A stretch of DNA of 64,000 nt from JAJPHW01 sp963771505 (GCA_963771505.1 CAVYTO010000002.1:186001-250000), one strand, 5' to 3'; positions 1-9,125 are shown, numbered from the stretch's first letter. Numbers and translations are program-made. The notes: generated by a model not told the origin, from the sequence alone.

Positions 1-957
1 ACCCTCGGCCCGGTGCAGCAGGCTGCTCGGCGGCAGCTTGAATCCGCCAGCTATCTTGGGAAGAAGAGTCTTAGGCTGATGGTCGCTGTCGGCACGTTCC
101 GCTACGACGGGTTCTGTGGCTTCAATTTCATCTACTTGCGGCCGTGCGGGGATGTCTGCCCGGAAGTCCTGCCGTGCGGGATCGTTCTCTTCAAATGTCC
201 GCTCGATTCCAGAACGTCTCGGTTCGGGCGTAATTGTCACTGGCGGTGGAGGAACAGTTCGTGCTGCCGCAAAATGCGTCTGGATCGACGGCTTCGGGGC
301 CGCGCGCCGTTTCTCCAACTCCTTTTGCATGCGCTGCTTGGAGCGGGTCTCCTGCCAATCACGATAGCGCTGCCACAGGGCGATCGCAAAAGCCAGCCGT
401 GTCGGAGCCCAGAGACGCACAGCTGAAAACGAAAACGCCGTAGTCAAATAGAGAGCGACCGCAAGCACCGTCGCGCAGACGATATAGGCCCCGGCGAGGT
501 TGAAGTAATGGATCAGGAAATCTCCGACGATCCTTCCCACTAAACCCTCGAGAGGGATGACCTGCATCCACTTGCCGTGTCCGGGAAGCAACGAGAGTAG
601 CGCAGGCACGAATACCAGAAGCCAGACTCCTCCGAGGGACTTGGCCACCGGTGATGCGATTTTGTGCGACCGGAACCAGCGCATTCCTAATATCACTGGG
701 AACAACGGCAGCAGGAAAGCCCCAACGCCAAAGGCTTGAAGCAGAAGGTCGGAACACAAAGCACCCGCTACTCCGATCCAATTGCGGGCCGCATGGGCGC
801 CCGTGAGAACCGACGCGCTGTTTAACGAGGGATCTAGCGGAGAATAGGACGCAAGCGCGAGGAAAAGAAGGAGCGCGAAGATGCACAACAAAAAGCCGAT
901 CAGCTCATTGAGCCGGCGGTTGTTCGTTGGAGCGAAAATCCGGGACAAATGTTTCAT
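1..957 (-). CDS. ftsK: DNA translocase FtsK, N-terminal part (cut by window edge)
   Basis: The frame is open from an ATG at 957 to the left edge, giving 319 codons with no stop. The protein starts with a basic stretch followed by four hydrophobic segments (about residues 18-38, 70-92, 105-125 and 150-175), as in the FtsK membrane domain. A charged, proline-rich linker follows, and the visible part ends with KLPPSSLLHRAEG, which resembles the conserved KLP-S-LL block just before the FtsK motor domain. The motor (Walker A/B) and gamma domain must lie to the left. FtsK couples division to chromosome-dimer resolution and terminus translocation at the septum. It is co-directional with uppP, 143 bp upstream of it. 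The family is clear from membrane topology plus this block; the motor itself is not visible. Confidence 0.85.
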   Translation of the reverse strand, partial: MKHLSRIFAPTNNRRLNELIGFLLCIFALLLFLALASYSPLDPSLNSASVLTGAHAARNWIGVAGALCSDLLLQAFGVGAFLLPLFPVILGMRWFRSHKIASPVAKSLGGVWLLVFVPALLSLLPGHGKWMQVIPLEGLVGRIVGDFLIHYFNLAGAYIVCATVLAVALYLTTAFSFSAVRLWAPTRLAFAIALWQRYRDWQETRSKQRMQKELEKRRAAPKPSIQTHFAAARTVPPPPVTITPEPRRSGIERTFEENDPARQDFRADIPARPQVDEIEATEPVVAERADSDHQPKTLLPKIAGGFKLPPSSLLHRAEG

Positions 958-1100
958 TGGGCGTATTCGCGCCACTCAAACCTGATTCGTTGTGTGGTTG
1001 AACCGCGCCAGAGCCTTATGATTATGTCAAGAACTTGCCCCAGCTACAATCCCGAGCGCGCAGGCGCGGTATCGAGTTAGCTACCCTCTTGCCAGCGGAT

Positions 1101-2018
1101 TTACCCCGCCAGTTTTCCAGCGAAGATGAGGACTAAAGTCCCGACAATAATCCGGTAGATGGCGAACGGGGCGAAACCGCGCTTGCGCACCCATGCCATG
1201 AACCAAGCGACCGCGGCATAGGCGACTATGAACGACACAACGAACCCGATCGCGAGCACGATCCATCCGTGAGAATCGATTTGCGAAACCCCAATCGGAT
1301 TGGCTCCGCCCTTGCCCTTCAGTGACTTGTACAAGTCGTAGACGGTTGCGACTACCATCGTGGGGATTGAAAGAAAAAAGGAAAATTCGAGCGCTGAGGC
1401 TCGCGACATCCCCGCCAGTTGCCCTGCTGCAATAGTCGACATCGATCGCGATGTCCCGGGGAAGACCGCTGAAAGGATTTGGCACGCTCCGATCCATACC
1501 GCCTGACCGAGACTCATGGCTTCCATACGCCAGGTGTGAATTCGCGAAGGCGCAGCATCCGGGCCGGCCGCTTCAGCCCGGGCGTTCATGGCATCGACAA
1601 TCCACATCACGATGCCGCCGATCAGCAGCGCCATGCCCATGATGCGCAAGTCTTCGAGATGCTTTCCGATGATCTTGGTCAGCAGAAATGCAGGCCCCGC
1701 CGTGACCACAAAGGCGATCAAGGTCAAGCTCAGCGGATGCGTGAGCACGGTTCGGTCGCCGCGTTCGCCGGCGGGAAAAGTGGACAAGAACTTTGCAATG
1801 CGGCTGCGGAAATAGATTGGCAGGCACAAAATCGCGCCTAGCTGAATAACGATCGTATACATCTTCCAATAACCGTTGTCGAGGGTGAGATTCGGCGCTA
1901 GGCCCGAGGCGTGAAAAAGCGCCTCGGTAATGCGCAAGTGCGCGGTCGAGCTGACGGGCAAAAATTCTGTCAGCCCCTCGACTACGCCAAGAATTAATGA
2001 GAGCAAATAATCGTTCAA
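1101..2018 (-). CDS. uppP: undecaprenyl-diphosphatase UppP (BacA)
   Basis: This multi-pass membrane enzyme of about 305 aa dephosphorylates undecaprenyl pyrophosphate to recycle the lipid carrier for peptidoglycan and surface polysaccharide. Family signatures are GVVEGLTEFLPVSSTAHL near the N-terminus and FPGTSRSMST around residue 190, both active-site motifs. I prefer a TTG start at 2018: it is preceded by GGAGGAAGC, and the protein then begins LNDYLLSLILGVVEG as in homologues. An upstream start at 2069 would add 17 atypical residues. It is divergent from the VOC gene across 150 bp. It fits the many UDP-sugar genes in the window. Confidence 0.93.
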   Translation of the reverse strand: MNDYLLSLILGVVEGLTEFLPVSSTAHLRITEALFHASGLAPNLTLDNGYWKMYTIVIQLGAILCLPIYFRSRIAKFLSTFPAGERGDRTVLTHPLSLTLIAFVVTAGPAFLLTKIIGKHLEDLRIMGMALLIGGIVMWIVDAMNARAEAAGPDAAPSRIHTWRMEAMSLGQAVWIGACQILSAVFPGTSRSMSTIAAGQLAGMSRASALEFSFFLSIPTMVVATVYDLYKSLKGKGGANPIGVSQIDSHGWIVLAIGFVVSFIVAYAAVAWFMAWVRKRGFAPFAIYRIIVGTLVLIFAGKLAG

Positions 2019-2168
2019 GCTTCCTCCGGTAGGACTGGAAAGAATATCGTAGAAATGGAGTCTTACCAAAACGCGCGACTGAAGCCCGACGGATTTAAAT
2101 TATTTATACATTTTTTACGATCCCCAACTCGCCCCGAATGGCACAATTGCATCATCCAGGAGGAAAGC

Positions 2169-2618
2169 ATGTCCCAAGTAAAACCCATTCCAGACGGCTA
2201 CCACAGCGTGCAGCCCTATCTCATGATGAAAAACACGCGGAAGGCAATTGACTTCTACAAGCAGGCTTTCGGTGCAGTGGAAAGAATGGTAATGAAGGGC
2301 CCCGACGGCCGCATCGGTCACGCCGAGATAGAAATTGGAGACAGCTGCATCATGATGGCGGATGAAAACCCTTCGATTCAGGCCTACAGCGCTGAGCACT
2401 ACGGAGGCAGTCCTGTCAGCTTGCAGGTTTATGTGCAGGATTGCGATGCGGTATACAAAAAAGCTTTAGCAGCGGGCGCCACCAGCGAGCGGGAACCGGC
2501 AGATCAGTTTTATGGTGATCGATCCGCCGGTGTCCGCGATCCGTTTGGTTACAGGTGGTATGTTTCCACACACATCAAAGACGTTTCAAAAGAAGAACTC
2601 GAAGCCGCTATGGGATGA
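2169..2618 (+). CDS. VOC-family (PhnB/glyoxalase-like) protein
   Basis: This 149-residue protein opens MSQVKPIPDGYHSVQPYLMM and contains AIDFYKQAFGAVE, GRIGHAEIEIGDS and DPFGYRWYVSTHI, the conserved blocks of the PhnB-like vicinal-oxygen-chelate fold with paired beta-alpha-beta-beta-beta units. The family includes metal-dependent dioxygenases, isomerases and antibiotic-binding proteins; the substrate here cannot be told. The ATG at 2169 has a strong AGGAGGAAAGC site. A longer frame back to 2055 exists, but its extra 38 residues look non-coding. The AT-rich stretch at 2095-2120 may hold its promoter. Its 3' end overlaps the convergent exported-protein gene by 11 bp. Confidence 0.85.
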   Translation: MSQVKPIPDGYHSVQPYLMMKNTRKAIDFYKQAFGAVERMVMKGPDGRIGHAEIEIGDSCIMMADENPSIQAYSAEHYGGSPVSLQVYVQDCDAVYKKALAAGATSEREPADQFYGDRSAGVRDPFGYRWYVSTHIKDVSKEELEAAMG

Positions 2619-3564
2619 CCGCCTGAGCTAGGTTCGAAAACACGCTCTGCTGACCCTGTGCGTTGACCGCTGTGGTTTCGTAATAGTAGGTCTGCCCGGA
2701 AGCGACGGTTGAATCGGTGTACAACGTACCGGGGTCAGCGCTGCTGTTCAATTGCGAAAAAGGACCATTCGGCGAAGCGGAACGGAATACGTTGTAGCCC
2801 ACCACCGGCGAATCGCTTGCGTTCCAGGTGAGCGTAACCACAGATGCGCCAGATCCCTGGCCAGTTCCGCTCAGACCTTCAACCGTAGGAGAATTGGGTG
2901 AGTCGCTGAAGTCGAGCGATGCTGAAGCCGGGCCGCTCGTCTGCGGGGTAAACGTGACCGTGAACGGCATGCTCTGTCCCGGTTGCAGCGTGAAGGGGAA
3001 GCTCAGTCCGCCAGCTGCGAATTCTGAATTGTTAACGCTTGCGGACGTCACCGTCACGCTGGCTCCGCCCGCTGTCAGGGTCGCGTTCTGCGTGCTGCTG
3101 CCGCCGACTTTGACCGTTCCAAAGTTCATGTTCAGCGGCGCGACCGTCAATTGCCCTGAGGCTGTGCCGGTTCCGGACATGGAGATGGCGAGACTTCCCG
3201 TTGCCGAATACAGCGAAAGCTTACCGCTGGCGTTGCCTGCGCTCTGCGGAGAGAACTGCACCGTGAACGTAAAACTGTGACCAGGCGTCAGAGTGAAGGG
3301 GAAATTCAGTCCGCTGGCGCTGAAGCCGGAACCTGAGATCAGATAGGAAGTGGCCGTAACCGAGCGCGTCCCTCGGTTGGTAATCGTTTCCGTAAGGGCC
3401 GCAGAACCGCCGACGGGGACACTTTGAAACTGCAGACTTGCCGGGCTTACGGAAATGTTGCCCGACTGCCCGTTGGCCGCAGCATACAACTGTGTTGCAC
3501 CGCACAAAATCGCGGCAAAAGAAATCATTAACAGATCACTACAACGCGATCTGAGATCATTCAC
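2608..3564 (-). CDS. exported choice-of-anchor D / fibronectin type III protein
   Basis: This is a protein of about 318 residues with an N-terminal hydrophobic segment (DLLMISFAAILCGATQLYAA) that looks like a signal peptide. Two immunoglobulin-like repeats of about 100 aa follow, each opening with a 'V-P-L-F-V-VGG' strand pattern and each carrying FPFTL-PG-S and a TF-PQ-SG motif (HYDIN/choice-of-anchor D type). The C-terminus is a fibronectin III-like domain (VTLTWNASDSPVVGYNVFRS to the end). The GTG at 3564 sits 6 nt after GAGAGG and is preferred over an ATG at 3624. It is probably secreted or surface-exposed and adhesive; its function is unknown. Confidence 0.75.
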   Translation of the reverse strand: MNDLRSRCSDLLMISFAAILCGATQLYAAANGQSGNISVSPASLQFQSVPVGGSAALTETITNRGTRSVTATSYLISGSGFSASGLNFPFTLTPGHSFTFTVQFSPQSAGNASGKLSLYSATGSLAISMSGTGTASGQLTVAPLNMNFGTVKVGGSSTQNATLTAGGASVTVTSASVNNSEFAAGGLSFPFTLQPGQSMPFTVTFTPQTSGPASASLDFSDSPNSPTVEGLSGTGQGSGASVVTLTWNASDSPVVGYNVFRSASPNGPFSQLNSSADPGTLYTDSTVASGQTYYYETTAVNAQGQQSVFSNLAQAVIP

Positions 3565-3880
3565 GGAAGACCTCTCAATAAGCCGTATTCGCGTATACGG
3601 CGGGGGATTTTTCACCGGCTGCATCGTACGGATCGGTTTTCAGTTCCCCGATTTGCACGAGTCAGCAAAGTCAGTGTGCTTGCGAATGTCGCAATCGCAT
3701 AGGTCTCGGTAGTTCTTCCCAAATGCGAAATAGATCACGGAACCGATGGCCCATCTGCCACGATTGGCGGCCAATTCGGCAAGCTGCACTTAGGTCTTTT
3801 GTAACTTAAGAAGTCCGCGAAACGGTCAGGACTTTAGCCTCGCGTTACACTTTGGTAACGACCATTTCAGGAGAGAAAGT
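3565..3880. other. 316-bp divergent intergenic region, two hairpins
   Basis: There is no gene here. It must hold the promoters of the exported protein (minus) and wecB (plus). Two perfect short inverted repeats are visible. One is GCCGTA/TACGGC at 3582-3601, in the leader of the minus-strand gene. The other is CGTTAC/GTAACG at 3843-3860, just upstream of the wecB ribosome-binding site. Neither is followed by a T-run, so these are leader hairpins or protein sites rather than terminators. I see no convincing -35/-10 pair. Confidence 0.4.
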
Positions 3881-4942
3881 CTGCAAATCTTGCATATTGT
3901 GGGGGCGCGGCCCAATTTCATGAAGGCTGCACCCGTGATGCGCGCCCTTGGCAGGCGGTCCGGCATCGCGCAAAGCCTGGTCCATACCGGGCAGCATTAT
4001 GACGTCGGCATGTCGGGCGTCTTTTTCGAGCAGCTTGGCTTACCCGCACCGGACGTGAATCTCGAGGTGGGCTCCGGAACCCACGCCAGGCAAACCGCAG
4101 AAGTCATGACGCGGCTCGAACCGGAACTGCTTGCGCGAAAACCCGATCTGGTGATGGTCTACGGAGATGTGAACTCCACCGCGGCTGCTGCGCTCACATG
4201 CGCGAAATTGCAGATAGCCGTCGCCCACGTCGAGGCCGGACTTCGCGCCTTCGACCGCTCCATGCCCGAAGAGATAAATCGTGTGGTGACAGATCAGCTC
4301 TCTGCCTATCTCTTCACGCCGTCGGCGGATGCCGATGTCAATCTGGGACGCGAGGGCATAGGTGAAGACAAGATTCACTTGGTCGGGAACGTGATGATTG
4401 ATTCGTTAGTCCAACTACTGCCCACAGCGAATCGTTGCCCGTTGCCGGAATTCGCGCAGGGCAAGTTTGCGCTGCTGACCCTGCACAGGCCGTCTAATGT
4501 GGACGATCCTTTGTCTCTTGCGGTAATTCTCGACTCGATCGCGGCTGCCAGCCAGGATTTGACCGTAATCTTTCCTGTACATCCGCGAACCCGGCAAAAG
4601 ATCGCCGAACTGGGATGGGCCAACGAACGCTACCGCCTGGTTGCCCCGACACCTTATGTGGAGTTTATTGCTCTACAGAAAAGCGCCCTCTTTGTAATGA
4701 CCGATTCCGGGGGCATCCAAGAGGAAACTACCTACCTGGGGGTTCCTTGCTTCACCCTGCGGGAAAACACCGAGCGGCCAGTCACAATCACACACGGGAC
4801 AAACACCCTGGTTGGTCAGGATGCAGCAAAATTGAAAGCGGGAATTGAAGCCCTGTTGAATGGACATCGCAAGCCCGGACTGGTCCCGGAGCTGTGGGAC
4901 GGTCACGCCGCCGAACGGATTGCGGACGTTCTGCTGCGCTGA
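3881..4942 (+). CDS. wecB: UDP-N-acetylglucosamine 2-epimerase (non-hydrolysing)
   Basis: This enzyme interconverts UDP-GlcNAc and UDP-ManNAc for surface polysaccharide synthesis. Conserved blocks are GARPNFMKAAPV, HTGQHYD, YGDVNSTAAAAL, HVEAGLRAFDRSMPEEINR, LTLHRPSNVD and DSGGIQEE, covering the Asp, Glu and His residues known to matter in this family. Start choice: a CTG at 3881 gives MQILHIVGARPNFMK, matching the first beta-strand of homologues, and lies 6 nt after AGGAGA. The first standard start (TTG 3890) removes that strand residue and leaves an overlong spacing to the site. If CTG is not used, take 3890. It converges with hemH 14 bp downstream. Confidence 0.93.
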   Translation: MQILHIVGARPNFMKAAPVMRALGRRSGIAQSLVHTGQHYDVGMSGVFFEQLGLPAPDVNLEVGSGTHARQTAEVMTRLEPELLARKPDLVMVYGDVNSTAAAALTCAKLQIAVAHVEAGLRAFDRSMPEEINRVVTDQLSAYLFTPSADADVNLGREGIGEDKIHLVGNVMIDSLVQLLPTANRCPLPEFAQGKFALLTLHRPSNVDDPLSLAVILDSIAAASQDLTVIFPVHPRTRQKIAELGWANERYRLVAPTPYVEFIALQKSALFVMTDSGGIQEETTYLGVPCFTLRENTERPVTITHGTNTLVGQDAAKLKAGIEALLNGHRKPGLVPELWDGHAAERIADVLLR

Positions 4943-4956
4943 TTCGCGAAATCCCT

Positions 4957-5973
4957 TCAGGCAGGCTGAGACGGCCTGACCGGGAGGCAACAATTTTCCG
5001 GACAGACATCGTGACTGGGCCCAAAATTTCCCAATGCAGGCCGATCATGCCGCTCGTCCATTCGCTCCATCACCAGTTCCCGAATCATGGCCACAAACTT
5101 TGGGTGCGTTCCGACGGTTCCCGCGCGCTCCATAGGCAGTCCGATCTCCGCGCACAAATCCCGTGCTTCAGTGTCAAGGTCGTACAACACTTCCATGTGA
5201 TCGGAAATAAAACCGATTGGTGCGAGCACAATGGCGGGCGCTCCGTCCCGCTTCGCATTTCGCAAGTAGGCGAGCACGTCGGGCTCGAGCCAAGGCTGGG
5301 TTGGTGGTCCGCTTCGGCTTTGGTAGACAAGCCGGTCGCCGCTTCGGCCCAACCTAGCCGACACCAGCCGGCATGACTCTTCGAGCTGCTGCACGTATTG
5401 CGAACCGTTGGCCATCGCCAGCGGGATGCTGTGCGCTGTGTAAGCCACCACCGCTCGGCTGCGAGTAGCGGTGGCTAACCGGCCGATAGCCTCGCGAACC
5501 CTGTCGGCCATCGCTCCGATGAATCCGGGATGGTTGTAGAAGGCGCGAATCTTGTCCACGCGTGGCGCGCCCTCGCCAACTTCGCGCTGGGCCTGTGCGA
5601 TATTTTCGCGATATTGCCGGCATCCGGAATAAGAGCTGAATGCCGAAGTGAAAAAAGCGAGTGCGTTCTTCACGCCGTCTTCTTTCATCTTTCGCAACGT
5701 GTCTGGAAGCAGGGGATGCCAGTTGCGGTTGCCCCAGTAAATCGGCAGCTTCGAGCCGTTACCGGCAAATTCCGTTTCAAGGGCAGCGATCAACATCCGA
5801 TTCTGTTCGTTGATGGGGCTTTTTCCGTCGAAGTGGTAGTAGTGTTCGGCAACCGCGAGCATCCGTTCGCGAGGAACATTTTTTCCTCGCAAGACATTTT
5901 CAAGAAAGGGAATTACCTCTTCGGTCGCTTCGGGACCGCCAAACGACACCAGCAATAGCGCGTCATATTTCAT
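4957..5973 (-). CDS. hemH: ferrochelatase HemH
   Basis: This 338-aa enzyme inserts Fe2+ into a porphyrin in haem synthesis. Visible family features are LLVSFGGPE at the N-terminus, GNRNWHPLLPDTL, FFTSAFSSYSGCRQY, the catalytic-His block VAYTAHSIPLAMA and the acidic SDHMEVLYDLDTEA block. Cys118 in the SGC motif plus a C-terminal Cys324/Cys328/Cys329 set resemble the four ligands of ferrochelatases that carry a [2Fe-2S] cluster; this is an inference. GAGGAGAC precedes the ATG. Whether the substrate is protoporphyrin or coproporphyrin cannot be told. It is divergent from gluQ. Confidence 0.93.
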   Translation of the reverse strand: MKYDALLLVSFGGPEATEEVIPFLENVLRGKNVPRERMLAVAEHYYHFDGKSPINEQNRMLIAALETEFAGNGSKLPIYWGNRNWHPLLPDTLRKMKEDGVKNALAFFTSAFSSYSGCRQYRENIAQAQREVGEGAPRVDKIRAFYNHPGFIGAMADRVREAIGRLATATRSRAVVAYTAHSIPLAMANGSQYVQQLEESCRLVSARLGRSGDRLVYQSRSGPPTQPWLEPDVLAYLRNAKRDGAPAIVLAPIGFISDHMEVLYDLDTEARDLCAEIGLPMERAGTVGTHPKFVAMIRELVMERMDERHDRPALGNFGPSHDVCPENCCLPVRPSQPA

Positions 5974-6026
5974 GTCTCCTCAATTCTAATGGGCGCGGGG
6001 AAACGAACGCTCGCGGAGAACTTGTT

Positions 6027-6032
6027 TACACT
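6027..6032 (+). promoter_or_regulatory. -10-like TACACT for gluQ (possible leaderless start)
   Basis: TACACT ends 7 nt before the ATG at 6040 and there is no Shine-Dalgarno site between. If it is a -10, transcription would start at or next to the ATG. No good -35 was found. The same arrangement recurs at several genes in the window. Confidence 0.35.
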
Positions 6033-6039
6033 GCAAAAC

Positions 6040-6897
6040 ATGGCAAGCGCTGGTTATCGCGGACGGCTCGCTCCATCGCCGACCGGACTGCTGCACGTGG
6101 GCCACGCCAGAACCTTCTCGATTGCAGCGCGGCGCGCGTCGCAACATCAAGGGACTTTGGCGCTGCGTAACGAAGATCTCGATTCGCTCCGCTGTCGCCC
6201 GGAGTTCGTTAGCGCCATGCTTGAAGACCTTCACTGGCTGGGCATTCATTGGCAAGAAGGGCCGGACATCGGCGGTCCCTTCGGACCGTATTCGCAAAGT
6301 GAGCGACGGCAGTTTTACTTTCACCACTGGCGTCGGCTACGCGATGACGGCCTGATCTACCCATGCACTTGTTCGCGAAAAGAAGTCGCTGAGTCAGCTT
6401 CGGCGCCACATGAAGGATCGCCCGGCGAAGTGCAGGAAGGCAATGAGCCAATCTATTCGGGCCGCTGCCGCTCGCGTGCGGATAATCGCATCGATCCCGC
6501 CGGAATCAATTGGCGCTTTCGCGTTCCGGACGGTGAGGAGATTCAGTGCGCAGACATCGGGCAAGGGCGGCAGTCCCTCACCGCAGGGAGAGATTTTGGC
6601 GATTTTTTGGTTTGGAGCCGCGACGACATCCCCGCATATCAACTTGCGGTCGTCACTGACGATGCTGCCATGCAGATCACTGAGGTGGTGCGCGGCGCTG
6701 ACCTGCTTAAATCCACTGCTCGCCAGATCTTGCTTTATCGCGCTTTGGGATTGACCGTGCCGGCGTTTTATCACTGCGATCTGGTTCGCGATCAAGGCGG
6801 GATTCGTTTGGCCAAGCGGCATGATTCATTGAGTGTCAGGTCGCTGCGTCAACGAGGATTTTCCCCATCCGAAGTGCTCCACTTCGGAACGGAATAG
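6040..6897 (+). CDS. gluQ: glutamyl-Q tRNA(Asp) synthetase
   Basis: This glutamyl-tRNA synthetase paralogue (about 285 aa) lacks the anticodon-binding half and attaches glutamate to the queuosine base of tRNA-Asp. It has the class I HIGH-like motif in GRLAPSPTGLLHVGHART, a zinc knuckle (CTC about residues 107-109, then YSGRC), the ARQILLYRALG segment and a degenerate KMSKS region (RLAKRHDSLS). I take the ATG at 6040, which gives MASAGYRGRLAPSP as in homologues; an ATG at 5989 would add 17 residues and also lacks a ribosome-binding site. It is divergent from hemH. Confidence 0.9.
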   Translation: MASAGYRGRLAPSPTGLLHVGHARTFSIAARRASQHQGTLALRNEDLDSLRCRPEFVSAMLEDLHWLGIHWQEGPDIGGPFGPYSQSERRQFYFHHWRRLRDDGLIYPCTCSRKEVAESASAPHEGSPGEVQEGNEPIYSGRCRSRADNRIDPAGINWRFRVPDGEEIQCADIGQGRQSLTAGRDFGDFLVWSRDDIPAYQLAVVTDDAAMQITEVVRGADLLKSTARQILLYRALGLTVPAFYHCDLVRDQGGIRLAKRHDSLSVRSLRQRGFSPSEVLHFGTE

Positions 6898-7020
6898 ATT
6901 TCTTGTATGCCGCCCATCAGCTTTTTTGATTGGCCGGTTCACGCTCCGCGCTGTAACCTTGCTCGAAGTAGCGGCCCGATGCGTTCCCCAAAATCCTAAC
7001 AACAAATTTGAAGGAGATTC

Positions 7021-8451
7021 ATGTCCAACGAATTGCGTAACTTTCTCGCGCTCTCATACGATGAACTTGAAGACCTGAATCTGGAGGCGAAGGAACAGCG
7101 CCAGAACGGCACCGCCGCGCACAAAATTCAAGAGAAGCGCATCAAGTATCTTTCAGCCGAGAAGCGGATCAAGGCGGTAACAGTGATGTTCAGCGACCTC
7201 GAGGGCCGCCTGCACATGCTGGACTATGACAAAAAATTCCTGATCAAGAGTTACGACAACCTCACCTTCGATGGATCGTCCATCCGGGGATTTACAGCAC
7301 AGAGAGAAAGCGATTTACGGTTGGGCATTGATTGGAGCGCGTTCTATTGGGCCCCGGCGGATTTTTTTGGCTCCGGCAAAGTGCTTGTCTTTGGCGAAGT
7401 CATCGACAAAAACGGAACGTCTTACAGCGGCGACATTCGCGGCGTCTTGAAAAGTTATGCGCAGGATTTGAGCAAGAAACAAGGCTATCGGCTCAATGCG
7501 GCCAACGAGATTGAAGGGTTTCTCTTCAAAGGCGCGGACGCAGAACAGAGCTATCACGAGACCGGCGAGTTTGAATATGTGAACACCGGTGGGTATTACC
7601 ATTCGCTGCCCGGCGACCCGCTGCGCACTTTCATCGACACAACTGCTGAAATTCAGCGGGCGATGGGGTTCCAGAATGAGAAAGACCACCCTGAAGTTGC
7701 GCCTTCGCAGTTCGAAATCAATTATGGCTACGGGGAAGTGGTCGCCGCCGCCGATCAGATCCAACTCTATAAATTGATCTGCCGCCAGGTCGCCACGCGC
7801 ATGGGGTTGACCGCGTCATTTCTGCCTAAGCCGGTTGTAGGAGTCAACGGCAACGGGATGCATACGAACGTTTCTATTAGCAAAGGCGGCAAGAACCTTT
7901 TCTGGGACCCGAAGGGCGACGAAATGCTCAGCAAGTTCGGGTGGTCGTTCGTTGATCGGATACTCACGCACGCCAACGATATTTGCCTCGTGCTTAATGC
8001 CAGCGTCAACGCCTACCGGCGGCTCGATCCTCATTTTGAGGCGCCGAATCAGATCAAGGCTTCCGCTACCGACCGAGGTTCCATGGTGCGTATACCGATC
8101 GGCAACGACAAGAGCATGCGCGTGGAAGTTCGCTCCGTCGGTCCGGACGCTAACCCCTACCTCGCGCTGTACGCGATCTTCAAGAGCGGCATTGACGGCG
8201 ACACATCCAAGCTCAAGAACCTGCGCCAGGCCGAGCGTTATTTGCCTGACAATGTCTACACGGCACTTGATCACTTCAAGAAGAGCGACTGGACTACGAA
8301 GATTCTCGGCCCTGATGTGAAGGCACGCTATGCGGACTTGAAGCAGTCCGCGGCAGATCGCTGCGCGCGGTCATTGGGGACGTTCGTGAAAGCGCCTGAA
8401 GTCCAGTACCATCACGAGGTTTATAACCAGTTCACCTGGAACCTGTTCTGA
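7021..8451 (+). CDS. glnA: glutamine synthetase, type I
   Basis: This 476-aa ATP-dependent ammonia-assimilating enzyme carries the N-terminal beta-grasp with FDGSSIRGF, the E-x-E metal-binding pair (NEIEGF), a YHSLPGDP-LRTF block, NGNGMHTNVS (the HxN variant also seen in Gram-positive-type GSI) and RGSMVRIP near the active-site arginine. The usual adenylylation-site block with its tyrosine is not recognisable; NLRQAERYLPDN stands nearby instead. Covalent control by adenylylation is therefore doubtful. The ATG has a perfect AAGGAG site 5 nt upstream. It appears monocistronic. Confidence 0.92.
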   Translation: MSNELRNFLALSYDELEDLNLEAKEQRQNGTAAHKIQEKRIKYLSAEKRIKAVTVMFSDLEGRLHMLDYDKKFLIKSYDNLTFDGSSIRGFTAQRESDLRLGIDWSAFYWAPADFFGSGKVLVFGEVIDKNGTSYSGDIRGVLKSYAQDLSKKQGYRLNAANEIEGFLFKGADAEQSYHETGEFEYVNTGGYYHSLPGDPLRTFIDTTAEIQRAMGFQNEKDHPEVAPSQFEINYGYGEVVAAADQIQLYKLICRQVATRMGLTASFLPKPVVGVNGNGMHTNVSISKGGKNLFWDPKGDEMLSKFGWSFVDRILTHANDICLVLNASVNAYRRLDPHFEAPNQIKASATDRGSMVRIPIGNDKSMRVEVRSVGPDANPYLALYAIFKSGIDGDTSKLKNLRQAERYLPDNVYTALDHFKKSDWTTKILGPDVKARYADLKQSAADRCARSLGTFVKAPEVQYHHEVYNQFTWNLF

Positions 8452-8625
8452 CCCCCGAGTCAGCGGTGGTAAGCGCGTGAAGCTGCAATTGCTTTCACAT
8501 GCGACAGTCAACACGTTTTAGAAATCGGCTGCAACTGCCTCATTGTCTAAGCGTTTATCATTCTAAGTTTCTGGCCGATGGATTGCATGATCCCCGCCGG
8601 GCGCACCACGCCTGCGGGATTTTGC

Positions 8626-9066
8626 ATGATGTTAAGAAACTTAGGATGTCTTCTCGTCATCGCCATGGCCGTCGCCCCCGTCTGGGCGATCGGATCAGCC
8701 GCCGGCATTGGGTCATCTTCCCTTGAAACGCGGGAGGCCCGAATCTGGGCGTCTCGAAGCAGATCGCAACGGCTGTCAGCTCTAACTAGCGCCGCCCCGC
8801 GGGTCAATTGCGAACGTACCAACGCTCCCGAAGCGCTTGCCAGCCCGGGCCCCTGGATCGACAGCCCTGCTTCAAAACTCAAAATCATCGTTACGTTCAT
8901 TATCGGTGTCGACGGCCAAGTACACAGCCCGCTGATCCTGCAAAGCGCGGGGGACTACAACGACAAAGTTGTGCTGAATACGGTCCGCGCGTGGCGTTTT
9001 CGCCCTGCCATGTGTAACGGGAGCCCCGCTGAATCTGATGGCAAGATTGAGTTTTCCCGCCGGTAG
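8626..9066 (+). CDS. TonB C-terminal-domain protein
   Basis: This is a protein of about 146 residues. Residues 1-21 (MMLRNLGCLLVIAMAV...) look like a signal peptide or anchor. The last 60 residues (VDGQVHSPLILQSAGDYND, then VRAWRFRPAMCNG) match the TonB-like C-terminal domain, which normally contacts outer-membrane receptors. There is no proline-rich TonB spacer, so this is a short TonB-like exported protein rather than a full TonB. The ATG at 8626 is chosen over 8578 because it begins the hydrophobic segment; no strong ribosome-binding site decides this. Confidence 0.65.
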   Translation: MMLRNLGCLLVIAMAVAPVWAIGSAAGIGSSSLETREARIWASRSRSQRLSALTSAAPRVNCERTNAPEALASPGPWIDSPASKLKIIVTFIIGVDGQVHSPLILQSAGDYNDKVVLNTVRAWRFRPAMCNGSPAESDGKIEFSRR

Positions 9067-9125
9067 CGCTCTTTTCCGCTAGAATCTTCTCGAACGACTT
9101 TAACCTCGACGAGGAAGAGATCGCA

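Noticed and set aside
1..450. Plus-strand frames at the left edge
   Set aside because: The minus strand codes for the FtsK membrane domain and linker; the plus-strand frames overlap it and have no recognisable content.
958..1100. TTGACA-like -35 on the minus strand upstream of ftsK
   Set aside because: A TTGACA is present, but no acceptable -10 lies 16-18 bp downstream of it.
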